Assembly: GCA_003194525.1 (NCBI GenBank)
Contig: NBIV01000280.1
Location: 1-64,000 of the forward strand
Reading direction: 5' to 3'
DNA length: 64,000 nucleotides
Source of the DNA: Gracilariopsis chorda
Taxonomy: Eukaryota; Rhodophyta; Florideophyceae; Gracilariales; Gracilariaceae
The notes beneath the pieces were generated by a model. It was given only the letters and a program-made list of their open reading frames with translations. It had not been told where the DNA came from and did not search any database. Both the position numbers and the translations under genes were made by a program. Positions 40,994 through 51,694 of this stretch are shown one piece after another (within the stretch, counting starts at the first letter, position 1; each line of letters opens with the position of its first letter).

Positions 40994-42748
40994 GCTGGCT
41001 CTATATCGATGCGGTCGCTTTCGAACGCGGTCGAGATGCAGTCGGGCTCCAGTCTTTCTGCTCTATTTGAACACGTCGCGCATTTGTACCAGTCTAGCCT
41101 GCCTTGTCGGTACTTGTCAATGCGCGTGAGCGCCGCCGGTCCTTTGTTGACTAGATGTTGCGTCTTCGCTTGCGTATTGCACTGACAGAATGGTTGTGAC
41201 GTCCAGAAGCGGGCCGTTACACCGCATGGGATGGCTTCGATTATATTCTGCTCTTTACGTCTGCGCCGTATCGTTAGTAAAGCTGGTTTGACGTCATTCA
41301 AATGGATGGCAGTTTTCTGAACACATTCCTGAACACTTGAGTTTCCTTCTAATAACATTCGACATCTCGTATACGGATGTACCGTTCTGTGAGAGAGCAC
41401 GTTGCCTCCCCACTTGCTTCCATTCTTTGTAGAAGGTAAGACGGGCGCACTCAGGAAAGTGGATCGGGTTGTGCCTGCCGTCTCCTTTCTTATGGCCATT
41501 TGTTGCCTAATGTCGACAACAATATACCGCCGTGCAAGCTCCAAACTCAGCAATTTTCCTCTAATCTGGAGGTCTAACAGCTTTCTTGCCCGTTTCGAAC
41601 TAAAAGGATAGGCTGGATCCCGCCCGTCTTTCAGCTGGACACGAAAGTTCTAATAGTGTAGACTCTTCCCCAGTACAACGTGTCGTGTGTCTTTTTCCGA
41701 CCTCTACCTGCAGTCACAATAGGTGGTATGTTTTCCGTATGTTTCGGAAATGGGTGGAGCGTTGCTGTGTGACGTAAAACTGCGTCAGCGTTAAGCGTCA
41801 CAGGGGTTAAGGTTTCATTTAACCACGGATATGCCCATAAACAAACAACAACAGCCAAACATGGATACCCTGCGTACCACTGTTATGCAGAATATCGGGA
41901 ATGGGAGTTGGTCTCCTTTAGAGACTCGAGTATGTTTCCTTCCCCATACTTGGGGAGAGGGAAGATAGACTCATCTTGTGAAGGTGGATCAGCTTGTGCC
42001 GGCACCGGTGACCGACTCAAGAAGTGTTGTGGATGGGCTACAAACCCCTAGAGACATCAAACGCGTCACCTGCAAAATGCTGCAGAACTGTTGATAATCA
42101 TTGGTATCCGCTACTCATTTGGCACTGCACAATTCGTCGAAACGAGGTAGCGAACACCCTTGCTAGAGCAAGACTTTCATTGCCTTTGGAAGACGAAGCA
42201 TGAGTGGGGCTGGACTCCTTGGCGGTTCAGAAAAGACAAAAGGTCTATGTTGTTACTGAGACGCAAGTGGTCAGGTTCCAGAATCCTTGAAAGATCATCG
42301 TTTACGAGCAGCACAAACGCCATTTTCCCAATTTTACGTTGCTCATGTTACTAGTTTGTACCTAGTTTCGAGTCGAAACTTTCGACCTACGTCCTGAATG
42401 GGAAGACCTTCTGTCTACGAGATGTCGGCCATAGAGTTGCAAACACACCGTTGATCACTTTGTCATGAGGTATAGGAAACGCTGGAAGTCCTCATGAAAC
42501 GCTTTCCAGTCTGCAAGCGACAAGCAAGGGCTTGGAGTGGCAGCAGGAGTGAATAATTGCCGGTAAGGGCGAATACTTTGGGGAGAGAAGTTCTTTGATA
42601 GACTTCCAACATATACTCTTCTTCTTCTTCTTTATTGTGGATTCATCATGCCTGATTACGTCACGCTGATAGTGGTTTCTCATGTGAAAACCCTCTCTCT
42701 CCTCAAGAAAGCTAACAACTTTTGTGGCCACTGGCGGACTATCTCCGC
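40994..42748. other. Intergenic, no gene firmly supported
   Basis: The longest ORF is 187 codons on the minus strand (40990-41553); it has no recognisable domain and is tail-to-tail with RPL39, so it is reported here only as a possibility. A weak purine/CAA-rich segment (AAACAAACAACAACAG) lies near 41838. Nothing else is supported. Confidence 0.4.
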
Positions 42749-43435
42749 TCAAGTCTTACCTCTTCTATCTGCAGGAGCAGGGAGCTCGCGTCTTCTAGAT
42801 TCCGTCCGCTTGGCGCAACGCAGCACAAAATGTTCCACATCATTGGTAGCGTGTGTGTTGCAGTCGCACTGTGACGGCTTTCTTTCTGTGTAGGTAGCAA
42901 CCGGATGAAGCTTCGGGGTGTGCCTTACGTAGATTTGCGACAGCGTAACTTCTGCTTTTCGAAACGATATGATGTCCTCTAGTTGTCCTGGGACATCACT
43001 GATGAAGGGTTTGGCTTTCGAAGCAGCCATGATTCGTGTTTTAGCGTCCTCAAAGTAGATCGGGACTTTGATTTGATCTTTCAAGGAAGTGCTTAAGCCT
43101 TGCTTTGCAAGGGTATGCACCCGTTCATTTTGCGGAAGACCGCAATGACCGGGTATCCAAACGATATCGATGGAACAGTCTTTCCTTTCGCTGATAACAC
43201 TCAGGATTTGTGATACGCTTTGCAGCGAAGAGGGTTGTGTCCGGGGAGATTTGCGTAAGCCGTCGACCATGCTCTTCGAGTCTGTTAGTAGTCTAATTCT
43301 CCCTTTCCACCCCTGTTCGCATCTATTCAAAACCTTCTTTAGGGCGTGTTTTGCAGCGATGACCTCTGCTGTAAAAGAAGATACTTCGACTCCACCCGGA
43401 AGATATACGCTTGGAATTAGTATTGTGCACACATA
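42749..43435 (-). pseudogene. RNase H and CCHC end of a LINE-type retrotransposon, 5'-truncated
   Basis: The frame 43546-42749 becomes protein-like from about 43435. It holds a type I RNase H: T-A-E-V-I-A-A at the second acid, L-L-T-D-S-K-S for the third, and W-I-P-G-H-C-G-L-P-Q-N-E with the last catalytic residues. After it comes C-D-C-N-T-H with H-F-V-L-R-C, a zinc-knuckle-like end usual in non-LTR retrotransposons with a C-terminal RNase H. The reverse transcriptase is missing; upstream lies a CA/CATA-type microsatellite (43480-43520). The first acid block is also absent, so the domain is incomplete. Confidence 0.65.
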
Positions 43436-43546
43436 CAGATACATACCATATCCTCGGAAGTAGGGAGCGAAGCCCCTATAAACACACACACACATGTACA
43501 TACAAACATACATACACATGGACACACAACCGCAGTACGAGCCCAA

Positions 43547-43889
43547 ACGTTGTTTCTGGCGCTATTTCCTGTTAACATTTAGCTTCCAGAGCGGAAAAAC
43601 ATAAACAACGAAACGGTATTGTGGATACCATTCGAATACACAGAGTTTATCAACAACAAAATCACATCACATGCTTTTCTATTAAAGATTGCAATGTGTA
43701 TGACGCTAGCAGACGCTCCACAATGAGCGGAATCAAAGCTGGCCATATACAATATAGTAGAGGCGTTCGATAAAACGCCAGACAATATGGAACCAAGTGC
43801 TCAGAGATTACTAAGCTATATCGAAAACGAACCTTCTCACAATCACAAATGATAGACGAATTCTTAGAACGTCATAGCAAGCGTATAAC
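43547..43889. other. Short spacer with no gene
   Basis: 343 bp between the LINE fragment and the Myb-like gene; no feature seen. Confidence 0.5.
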
Positions 43890-45592
43890 TTAAGCGGCTC
43901 TGATGTCACTCTCACGAGTGGCATCAGGATTAGATCGTTCAAATGCTTCCTTCGCAGCGGCTTGTTTGCTCATGAAGATCGCAGTCTCTCTGTCCCTCCC
44001 GACAATCACGTCTTGTTCACCAGATACTCCCTCGCTACCTGCGACAAAATGTGCATCATTTGATCGAATGGAGTTTTCTCTAGGTCGACCAATGATTTCC
44101 CTTTGACTTTGGTCTCCGTCAACGGCGTTCGTTCTGTGAAGCATTTGTGCCTTTCTATTGTCCCTCTCTTGAGATATATTGTTTATGAGACAATCAATGC
44201 TAGCACTGCGTCCAGTTTTAGCACCGGTTCCATTCCTGAAGTTGTTCTGAATATTGTCTTGACGTTCTGTTTTTTTCCTTGTGTTGACGTTTGTAGCTGA
44301 AGAGGGGTTGTTTTCTTGATTATGGGTGGACGATTGTGGGGCTGTGGAAGAAATATGAGAACCATTTGCTTTCACAGATTTTCCTCGTGGTTCTTCATAT
44401 TTAGAACTGGTGAGGGCTTTAGTAGGAATCCTCGGAGCCTCCTCTGATTTGATACTAGCCTCCTCATGTACTTCCCACAACTGGCGTCCCTTCTTGTTCT
44501 GAGTTATTTTCCCAACTGAAAGGAGGTTTCTGAAGTGACCCTTGCACTGCACCCAGCTTCTAGATCCATGCAATGCAGAGACAGCTTCCCGAAGGACGGT
44601 GGTTTCATCCTCATTAGCATTCTTTTTTATGATGTCGAAGAACAACGCGTTCTCCGCATCAGTCCAGTTGTTACGGATCCGCTTGTTGGGACGGGGGCCT
44701 CTTGGATTCAGAAGTGTGCGAATATTGTCCCTGCGACCAGCTGTTACCAGCTGCAACGGTGTTCTTGTGCGTTGCTCGAGTTCAGGCAAAGAAACTGACG
44801 AGTATCTTTTTAAGGTGTAGCCCTGAGTTGGAGTGATCTGATCATACGGCCTGTTGGGGAAAGGCGTTTGATGAGCAAAACGGTTCAGTGCCAGTACAGG
44901 TTCAGAATTTTCGTGACGTTGAGGATGATGGACGTCTTGAGAGTGTGCACCGTTTGGTGCTTGAGGACGAGCATTTCCCTTCATGTAAATGGTATTCGAT
45001 GGCGGTAGCTCCATGCCACGTGCAGGGCCTGAACATTTCCGGGACTGCTGGAGAGATGCTCTTTCTTCGTTTCCTCGAATAATTCTTTCCGTTTCAACAG
45101 CACAATGCTCAATGGTTTCCCCAATCTGTTAGTACGTTAAGGTGATTACGGATTTTATGAGCAGAAGAATGTGTTAGATTTCTCTATGTAAAGTCCATGT
45201 TGATGAAATACAGCTAGCTTTGCTGAACTACTCAAATGTAGCGTAGAGAGCGTTCTGCAGTGCGCCGTTTCGGATACGGTGCTAATAGTAGGAGGTAGTC
45301 CGGTTGACTTTGAAAATGAAAAAGAGGATCCGAGCCTTACCTTAACGAAATGAAACGCTACTTCTCTTAAAGTATCAAACCAGAGTGAATCGGTTTCCTC
45401 GCAAACGTTTGGGTGGGTACTTGACATGTTGGGAGGCCTAAGGTTTGCCAAACAGGAAAACGCACCCGCCACGTACCCGAAGGGGTCGTTAGGTGAACTG
45501 TGGGCCGTAGGAGCTCCTTGGAAAGAATGAGTGGGGTTGCTTGTATTGGGACAGGAGGAGGGGAGTGGATTGGATGCTTTGAAATTAGTCAT
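43890..45592 (-). CDS. Myb/SANT-like domain protein, 2 exons
   Basis: Exon 1 is 45592-45341 and exon 2 is 45125-43890. The 215-bp intron has donor AAG/GTAAGG and acceptor AACAG/ATT, and both junctions are in phase 0. The joined protein is 495 residues. The middle contains a Myb/SANT-like helix bundle (N-W-T-D-A-E-N-A-L-F-F-D-I-I ... S-R-S-W-V-Q-C-K-G-H-F-R-N-L) near residues 200-255, with tryptophans at the spacing of Myb repeats. The rest is low-complexity and polar. It is probably a DNA- or chromatin-binding protein. The splice model is inferred from frame continuity; exon 2 alone would also give a 374-residue ORF from 45014. Confidence 0.65.
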
Positions 45593-48500
45593 GGGATGAT
45601 AGAAAGGTGACTACGGAGGGAGAGCGCGTCTGGACAAAGAGCCGCCCCAGTTATGATGAGCAGCATGGCACAGACGATTTATAGTTCACTTGGCGCCAGT
45701 TGGCTATTTGGGTTAAGTGGTCCCCTAGTCGCATACTAAACTCTCAAGCAACTGCGTTGCGGGGCTTATTAGCGCTCGCAAAGATACTCTCACGCGCGAG
45801 GCGTGTTTGACGGAGAGGTACGATTGGAAGCTATGCAGAATTAACGAAAAAAGACAACTATGCTTCTTCTTCGACGGGTCATTTGTCACCAACACGCTAT
45901 TATCGTGACCGACACAGCGGTCATCCATCACTCCTTCCCGCCCACGGCCAACCAAACGCCTTCGTTCAAACTGTTGATTTCCGCTGCCCCGCCCGCTTCA
46001 CAAACCGCCTTTGGGGACGGACCGTTTCCCTGCCCGGGTCCTTTTTGTTCCGTGACCACTACTCACTCAAGCGTATCGTGACCTACATGCACCACTTAAG
46101 CTGTTCATAAGCACCAAATAGCGAACAATAGGAGTACTAACCCGCCCCCGAACTTAACAATGTGTACAGTATGTGTCACTGCCTTGTACCGCCGTCCCCA
46201 CTTGTTCAGTGATCCCGCAGCTTCACTTCTTCCTAACGGTGCACCACAGAGCATCTGTACACATCAGTGATATTAGCAGCGGTAGCCTTCTAAACTTTAC
46301 CCCTCGTACTCTATTGCAAACGCTCTACACGCTGTGCACCTGATCCGAAACGTCGAATGTCAATGGCCCTTAACAAGCGTCTCGTTTCCCTGTCGTTCCG
46401 TGGCACATGTTGGGCTCAAAAGCCACAAATAGAACTTCTGTTGGATAACTGCTACGTCTCTTCCACACCCTGCACAGCAAAACTCCGAGGGAGTCTCGTG
46501 TTGGGCCGGCCATTTAAACATTCAGTCATCCTTCAAAAAGAAAGCGGATATCTACATCACGCAGAAAGCGGGTTATTTTTTCTTTCTTTCCTTGGTATCT
46601 TCATGATGAGTTTGTTGTTCGACTCATTGCAGACGAACTACAGCAACCGTAATCATCTTCGAAGATGTTCAAAATCTTTCTGAGCTACGATTTGAGGAAA
46701 TGTATCGTTCCTGCTACTGATTCCTGGGACCAGGAAAATATCCCCTCAAGAGTATCGTTAGAGTCTCATTACAACAATAACAACAACACAGAGTCTCATG
46801 CGAACGCATGAGACTGGCTGCTTCAATTCTATCGATTCGCCAAGCTATGAGTTTTGAGATGATACGCACTTGCTGCCTATACGCGCTCCATCAAGAAGTC
46901 ACAAAACGAAAGAGTTCAGGCGTTCTGACGCACCCTGAACTCCTGTAACAGGTGAAACTGTCTCGAATTTGGAATTGATGAAGTATACTTCCAAATGGGC
47001 GCAGCAGGTCTAAGTGGTCGGGCACACGCGAAAGTATGGGGTACGAAAGGGGCAGGGTTGTCGCTATGAGTTGTAGAAGAGAGGATCATCGACCTGTCAG
47101 AAGAGCAGATTCTAGTAAAGTATTTCCCAGTCGTTGCACCTCCGTTTCTTTAAGCTTTGGACCATCGACCTGTCAGAAGAGCAGATTCTAGTAAAGTATT
47201 TCCCAGTCGTTGCCCCTCCCCCATTTTAAGCTTTGGACCATCGTTTTCATCATCAGACTTCTAAAAATGACAGGGACTTGGAATTAACGACATCATCCGA
47301 AAATGCCCTGAACGAGTGCTGTTTTTTCTCGTGAGAGAGCTCTACTTTTATTTGAAGCGCTCTGCGCTATGTAGAAATTAAACTCGTGTTCCCATGGAAG
47401 AGAGGGAGGGGGAGAGGGTGACAGAGACTTCTAAAGATATGGTAAGCTACAGGTACCAAAGGTACTGACACCTTGTTCAGACACCGAGACTAAACTACCT
47501 TTGGGGAATGCCACAATTTCAAGATATGGCCTTCATGTGCGGCGATCAATACTGAAGAATACAGCTCTCTCAAAGAAATGATTAGGCAGTGGCCAAGCAA
47601 GTTCCTTGGTTTCCTGCGGAAAGAGAAGCATCTTTAGACGATACTTCTACCCACAATGCAGTAATTAAGCATTGAGGGCCCATAGTAAACAACAACAAAC
47701 AACAACAACAGCTCTCTCACATATGCAGAACATCGGGTTTCTACAAATTCAGTACTCTCATGTCTGTATTTTTGTGGGCCATGGTCCGCATTCCGAAGAC
47801 AGGCTAACATTCCTCATGGGTATAATTTCACTGTTCCGATGCTTGGTCTACCCAACATGGCCGTTCTCAGCCTTAGGCTTTGACTTTCATGTAGTGATTG
47901 CTCTAGGATGATGTGTGCATCCTTTCAAGATCCCTGCTTGTAGATGCTTGGTGAAGGAGCAGTGTGGGAAACACCTTGTCAGTGCTCTTAGCATGTACGT
48001 ATTCCCGATCATGCGATATACTTTGCTATGGGAAACACATGTGATGCAAAACACGAATATCCCAATATCCCTAAGAATGCATGTGATCTTGACTTGAACT
48101 GTTTCTAATAGCAGCATAGCACCAACACTACAACCTGCAGAGGAGTTTTTACGACGTTGCTTCAGCCTTTTTTGTCCCTTTGCTCGTGTAACAGCTTTCC
48201 GTATAACCCTTGCGTTTACACCTCTAGCCCTTCAACCCCGTACAACATACAAGAGTCTTGTCTCAACCGAAAAGTCAAACGCCGCATCTGCAAGTACCTC
48301 TGTTGTCAGCTAGGTCATCAAGAAGCGTAAATGATGCGCAGCTAGCAAGTATGTACATTTCGTCAAGTGCCACAAAAACGAGCGCACTGTTGGAAACCAG
48401 CAGATGTACGCATTTACGACGCTGTATACCCTTCAGAACCGACAAACTTTACAGAGACAGCTACGCACGTGGAATGACAGAGGAAGTAAGCAATCAACTC

Positions 48501-48716
48501 GGGCGTTACCAGTATAATATGCACAGATTCATACATCTGATAGATACAAATGCGGCACACCAAAAGGCAGTTCAGAAAAAAAGTCAGAGGAGCTTCCGTG
48601 AAGGCACAGGGAGCAACTAATATAGGGCGGATACTTGGGATAAGAATATACGATTTGGCCAAGCAAACAATTAAGAATCGACGTAACCTTATCTATATAT
48701 ATATATATGACACACG
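45593..48716. other. Long intergenic region, no gene firmly supported
   Basis: About 3.1 kb. ORFs of 108 codons (46357-46683, +) and 120 codons (48258-48620, +) have no recognisable features. A 76-bp tandem duplication lies at 47087-47238. GGTACCAAAGGTAC lies near 47452. CAACAA-rich patches lie near 46770 and 47690, and a (TA)n run near 48691-48708. Confidence 0.5.
47087..47238. repeat. 76-bp tandem duplication
   Basis: Two near-identical head-to-tail copies, each starting CATCGACCTGTCAGAAGAGC and ending near AAGCTTTGGAC; the second starts at 47163. It lies in non-coding sequence. Confidence 0.85.
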
Positions 48717-50240
48717 TCATGAACGTGAATGGGATAGAAATGAGTATTCACGAATACATTGTAATGCGTTTGGTCGCATTCGGGGATTGGGACAAAGCAG
48801 TTTCATGATGAGTTCTTTTGAAGAGGTCTTGAGCTGAATATTGCCGATATAAGAGGGTGAGAAGAGGAATTCATGGCGTTCAGCACTTCGCAACTTGCAA
48901 AAGGTCAGAATGGTATTCGCTGCAGAGGCGTCTTGCGGATAGCGATGGGAGAATGGAAGTTTTCCGACAAGAAGAAAATACAGAACGCAGCCAAGCTGCC
49001 ACATGTCAGCTTTGGCGGCGTAGCGATGGGCCTTGGAGGTCAACAGCTCCGGGGAGGCGCACGAGAGGGAGGACACTTTTCCCTTCTCGAAGAAGATGGT
49101 GTGCTCGGGGGGAACGCGACCGTTGGCGGGGTTGATGGGGCGACATGTGGAGAAGTCGATGAGCTTGAGTTCAAGGGGAAGATCGTGATGCAAGAAGAGC
49201 ACGTTGTTCGGACAGATATCCCAGTGAACAACGCCGGAGGCGTGGAGAAAACCCACGGCCTTGAGCAAGGGGGAGAAGAGCGAGCGAGCCAGAGAGTGCG
49301 ATAGGGGACCGTTAGTGCTGACATACTGCGTAAGTGAACCGCCCATGCACTCCTCCATAACGATGTGGACCTCATTGACGGTCTCGAAGATATCGAGGAC
49401 ATTGATGATGGCAAAATGTTGCAGGCGAGCTTTCGCAAAAAGAATGTCGCTGGCGACGGAGACGGTTCCATCGCCTGTGCGCGAGACAGTCTTGACAGCG
49501 ACGGAAAGAGGTTGGGAAGGTGGGGTGGGGGGACGGTTGTGATGTTGAACCATGGACTTGTGCGAGGTGTTACGGAGAAGACGCTTGTCGCTGTTGGTGG
49601 CGGGAACCTGCAAGGCAGGATCGGGCGAGGAGGTGAAGTGCTGACTGGGCGAGTGGGTTTGCGGGAGGATGACGGGGGTGGAGCGGCGATAGGAGTTTGC
49701 GGAAGCGGATTTTTGAAGAAAGCGGGGAATAGAGAGAGAGCGGGTGTTATTGGTGTGCACGGAGTACTCGGACATGGAGGTGGAAGAGGCGATAGAGTCG
49801 TCACGGAAGGGAACTTCCGGATAGGCACGGCGGATGATTCCGTGTACGCCGACGCCGATGAGGGCGGAAGAGTCGATACGGTAGTAACGGCGAATGGAGG
49901 CGGTTGCGCTTGCCTGGAGGGCGGCGCGCCACTTGGAGTATTGGAAAGGGGAGTCGGCGAAGATTCGATAGGGTATGCCGCAGTTGGGGGCGGGGGTGAG
50001 GTCGATTACTCGGGAAGAGGAGTTTGAACTGAGCTGGCAATCGACGAGATGAAGAACGGGGGTGCTGTCGATCATTAGGACGTGGTCCTCGGTGAGGACC
50101 ACGTATCGGCGTTTGGGGATGGTGAGAAAGGCGCGGCGTCGCACTAGTAGCCAGGCGTCGAGAATGTGAGGACTTGCGCCTGCGACTGGGGAGGCGGCGG
50201 CGGCCTTGATTGCGGCGGCGACGTTACGGCTGTGGGACAT
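48717..50240 (-). CDS. PH domain plus degenerate protein-kinase domain
   Basis: The 507-residue protein begins with a PH-like domain at about 24-114 (A-W-L-L-V-R-R-R ... Y-V-V-L-T ... S-K-W-R-A-A-L), which would bind phosphoinositides or proteins. The kinase domain follows. A glycine-rich loop G-V-G-V-H-G is at 129-134, then an unusual Ser/Pro-rich insert of about 110 residues precedes the V-A-V-K lysine (K250). The catalytic loop is H-W-D-I-C-P-N-N at 339-346 in place of H-R-D-L-K-P-x-N, and the magnesium loop is D-F-S in place of D-F-G. The S-P-E motif and C-lobe are normal. Two key acids remain, but the catalytic lysine is Cys, so activity is doubtful. Confidence 0.85.
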   Translation of the reverse strand: MSHSRNVAAAIKAAAASPVAGASPHILDAWLLVRRRAFLTIPKRRYVVLTEDHVLMIDSTPVLHLVDCQLSSNSSSRVIDLTPAPNCGIPYRIFADSPFQYSKWRAALQASATASIRRYYRIDSSALIGVGVHGIIRRAYPEVPFRDDSIASSTSMSEYSVHTNNTRSLSIPRFLQKSASANSYRRSTPVILPQTHSPSQHFTSSPDPALQVPATNSDKRLLRNTSHKSMVQHHNRPPTPPSQPLSVAVKTVSRTGDGTVSVASDILFAKARLQHFAIINVLDIFETVNEVHIVMEECMGGSLTQYVSTNGPLSHSLARSLFSPLLKAVGFLHASGVVHWDICPNNVLFLHHDLPLELKLIDFSTCRPINPANGRVPPEHTIFFEKGKVSSLSCASPELLTSKAHRYAAKADMWQLGCVLYFLLVGKLPFSHRYPQDASAANTILTFCKLRSAERHEFLFSPSYIGNIQLKTSSKELIMKLLCPNPRMRPNALQCIREYSFLSHSRS

Positions 50241-50464
50241 GACGGAACGGTAGGGGGAAGAAGGTGGAAGTGGGACTGGTGGTTATGAATGGGTGGGGGG
50301 GAATGTGTAACTAAACTACCGTGGGGTAGGGGACGAGGATGGGAGGTGGGCGGGGAGGTGAGCGTCCGCGAAGGGTGGGGGGAGAGGGGGAAGGGGGGCG
50401 GCTCAACATGGGCCATGCGTAGCAACTCGAGACAGCTGTGAGTGGTGTCGAAGTGGCGCCAATT
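50241..50464. promoter_or_regulatory. Upstream region of the kinase gene
   Basis: A 224-bp gap between two genes in the same direction. On the sense strand it is C-rich, with CTACCCCACGGTAG at about 50319-50332, related to the CCCCACCGT decamers at 27141 and 29981. Confidence 0.4.
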
Positions 50465-51694
50465 CTACGAAGTATGGGAGGGTACGTGGCAGTCGCGCGG
50501 CGAGTGCAGCGCGTGTAGACGAGAGTCCAAGAGCTGCGCACGAGTGTGGAACAGGCGCCGATACTCGTTCATCGCCTGTTCAAACGCGCCCACAAACGCG
50601 CCATGCCGCCGTCTCACGCGTCTTGCCACGCGCATCGCGCCCACGTGCAGCGTCGCCTTCAACCAGCGCGCCCGAATACTCCGCGATGAAGACACCGCTC
50701 GCGATAGCAATACCGTCGCCTCCCGCCCGTGCCGCGCCCGCTGCAGAGCCGACACCAGTCGCATCGCAGACCCGTCTTCCCCGCACGCCGCCTCCGCCCG
50801 CAGAAGCCTCGTCACCCGCATCGCCAGCTCATCTATCGCCGTACGCAGCTGCGGTAACAGTCTGCCCGCACGAGTATCGGCCGCTTCCATTCTTCGCTTC
50901 AACGCGCGCACATCGTCCGCCGCCTGAATCACCGAGCGTTTCAACTGCAGCTCACCCGTGCGACCAACCGCCCCGGATAGCCCCACAAACAGTCTCAACG
51001 CGTCTTCAAACAGTTTGAACCAGCTGAAAAGCGCGCGAACATCCGCTGCGCAAACGTCGTATTGTCGGTATTCCATTGACCATACTATCCGGTACAGGTC
51101 TTGCAGTTCGTACACGATTGCGTTGCGTATCATTGCCCATCCCATCTCACCGACTCGCGTTTCCTCCCCTATTACGGCCGGCATGCGCTCGATCAGACCG
51201 TCAATGTGCTCCTGTCTTCGTCGAACTTGTTCCGCCTCGGTGGGCAGTTCACCACCTTCTTCCATGCGCCTCATCGTTCCCTTTCGCCTTTGCCTCAGCA
51301 TCACCCTGCACGGTTCCGCCAATTCGTGGTTCAGTCCCGCCATCAACTCGCGTACCACCCGCGCTTGTGTCTCGCCCAGTTCCACCCCGATCGTCTCCTC
51401 GGGTCCGCTCGTCTTCGAGTGCGTCCATGTCAGCGTGGGTAGTCTCGCAGAGAATTCGAACCCTTCAACGCCGAGCAATCCGCGAACCGTTCCGGGTGAG
51501 TTCCCGTCATCACTGTCTGTCTCCACCACCTGCACTACTTCATCGTAGCCGTCTTCGTCCTCAGCTTCCTCGCTGTCCCGCGCAGTCCGTGTACCTTCAT
51601 TTGCTCCCTCGCTCAGTATTCTGCGAAATACTGATACTGGCGCGCTGCGCTGCACATCTTCACTCAGTACTTTGCGAACTGCCTTTGTCATCAT
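50465..51694 (-). CDS. Hypothetical helical protein, 409 residues
   Basis: I do not recognise this protein. Residues 1-70 are acidic and Ser-rich; residues 105-390 are strongly helical, rich in Arg, Ala, Leu and Glu, with few Gly or Pro. No membrane segment, zinc site or catalytic motif is seen. The high GC, long open frame and codon bias resemble the neighbouring kinase gene, and the opposite-strand ORFs look like shadows. The start is the first of two adjacent Met codons (51694). A role in a coiled-coil or scaffold structure is possible but unsupported. Confidence 0.65.
   Translation of the reverse strand: MMTKAVRKVLSEDVQRSAPVSVFRRILSEGANEGTRTARDSEEAEDEDGYDEVVQVVETDSDDGNSPGTVRGLLGVEGFEFSARLPTLTWTHSKTSGPEETIGVELGETQARVVRELMAGLNHELAEPCRVMLRQRRKGTMRRMEEGGELPTEAEQVRRRQEHIDGLIERMPAVIGEETRVGEMGWAMIRNAIVYELQDLYRIVWSMEYRQYDVCAADVRALFSWFKLFEDALRLFVGLSGAVGRTGELQLKRSVIQAADDVRALKRRMEAADTRAGRLLPQLRTAIDELAMRVTRLLRAEAACGEDGSAMRLVSALQRARHGREATVLLSRAVSSSRSIRARWLKATLHVGAMRVARRVRRRHGAFVGAFEQAMNEYRRLFHTRAQLLDSRLHALHSPRDCHVPSHTS

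Noticed and set aside
40990-41553. 187-codon minus-strand ORF next to RPL39
   Set aside because: No recognisable domain, no conservation evidence and no clear start context; kept only as a possibility in the intergenic entry.
47690-47712. CAACAA-rich patches as a CRISPR-like or regulated repeat
   Set aside because: Simple-sequence DNA without spacer structure; CRISPR is not expected in nuclear DNA.
49365-50027. 220-codon ORF on the plus strand and a 262-codon ORF in another minus frame
   Set aside because: Both overlap the kinase gene and show low-complexity Gly/Val or Pro/Ser composition typical of shadows.
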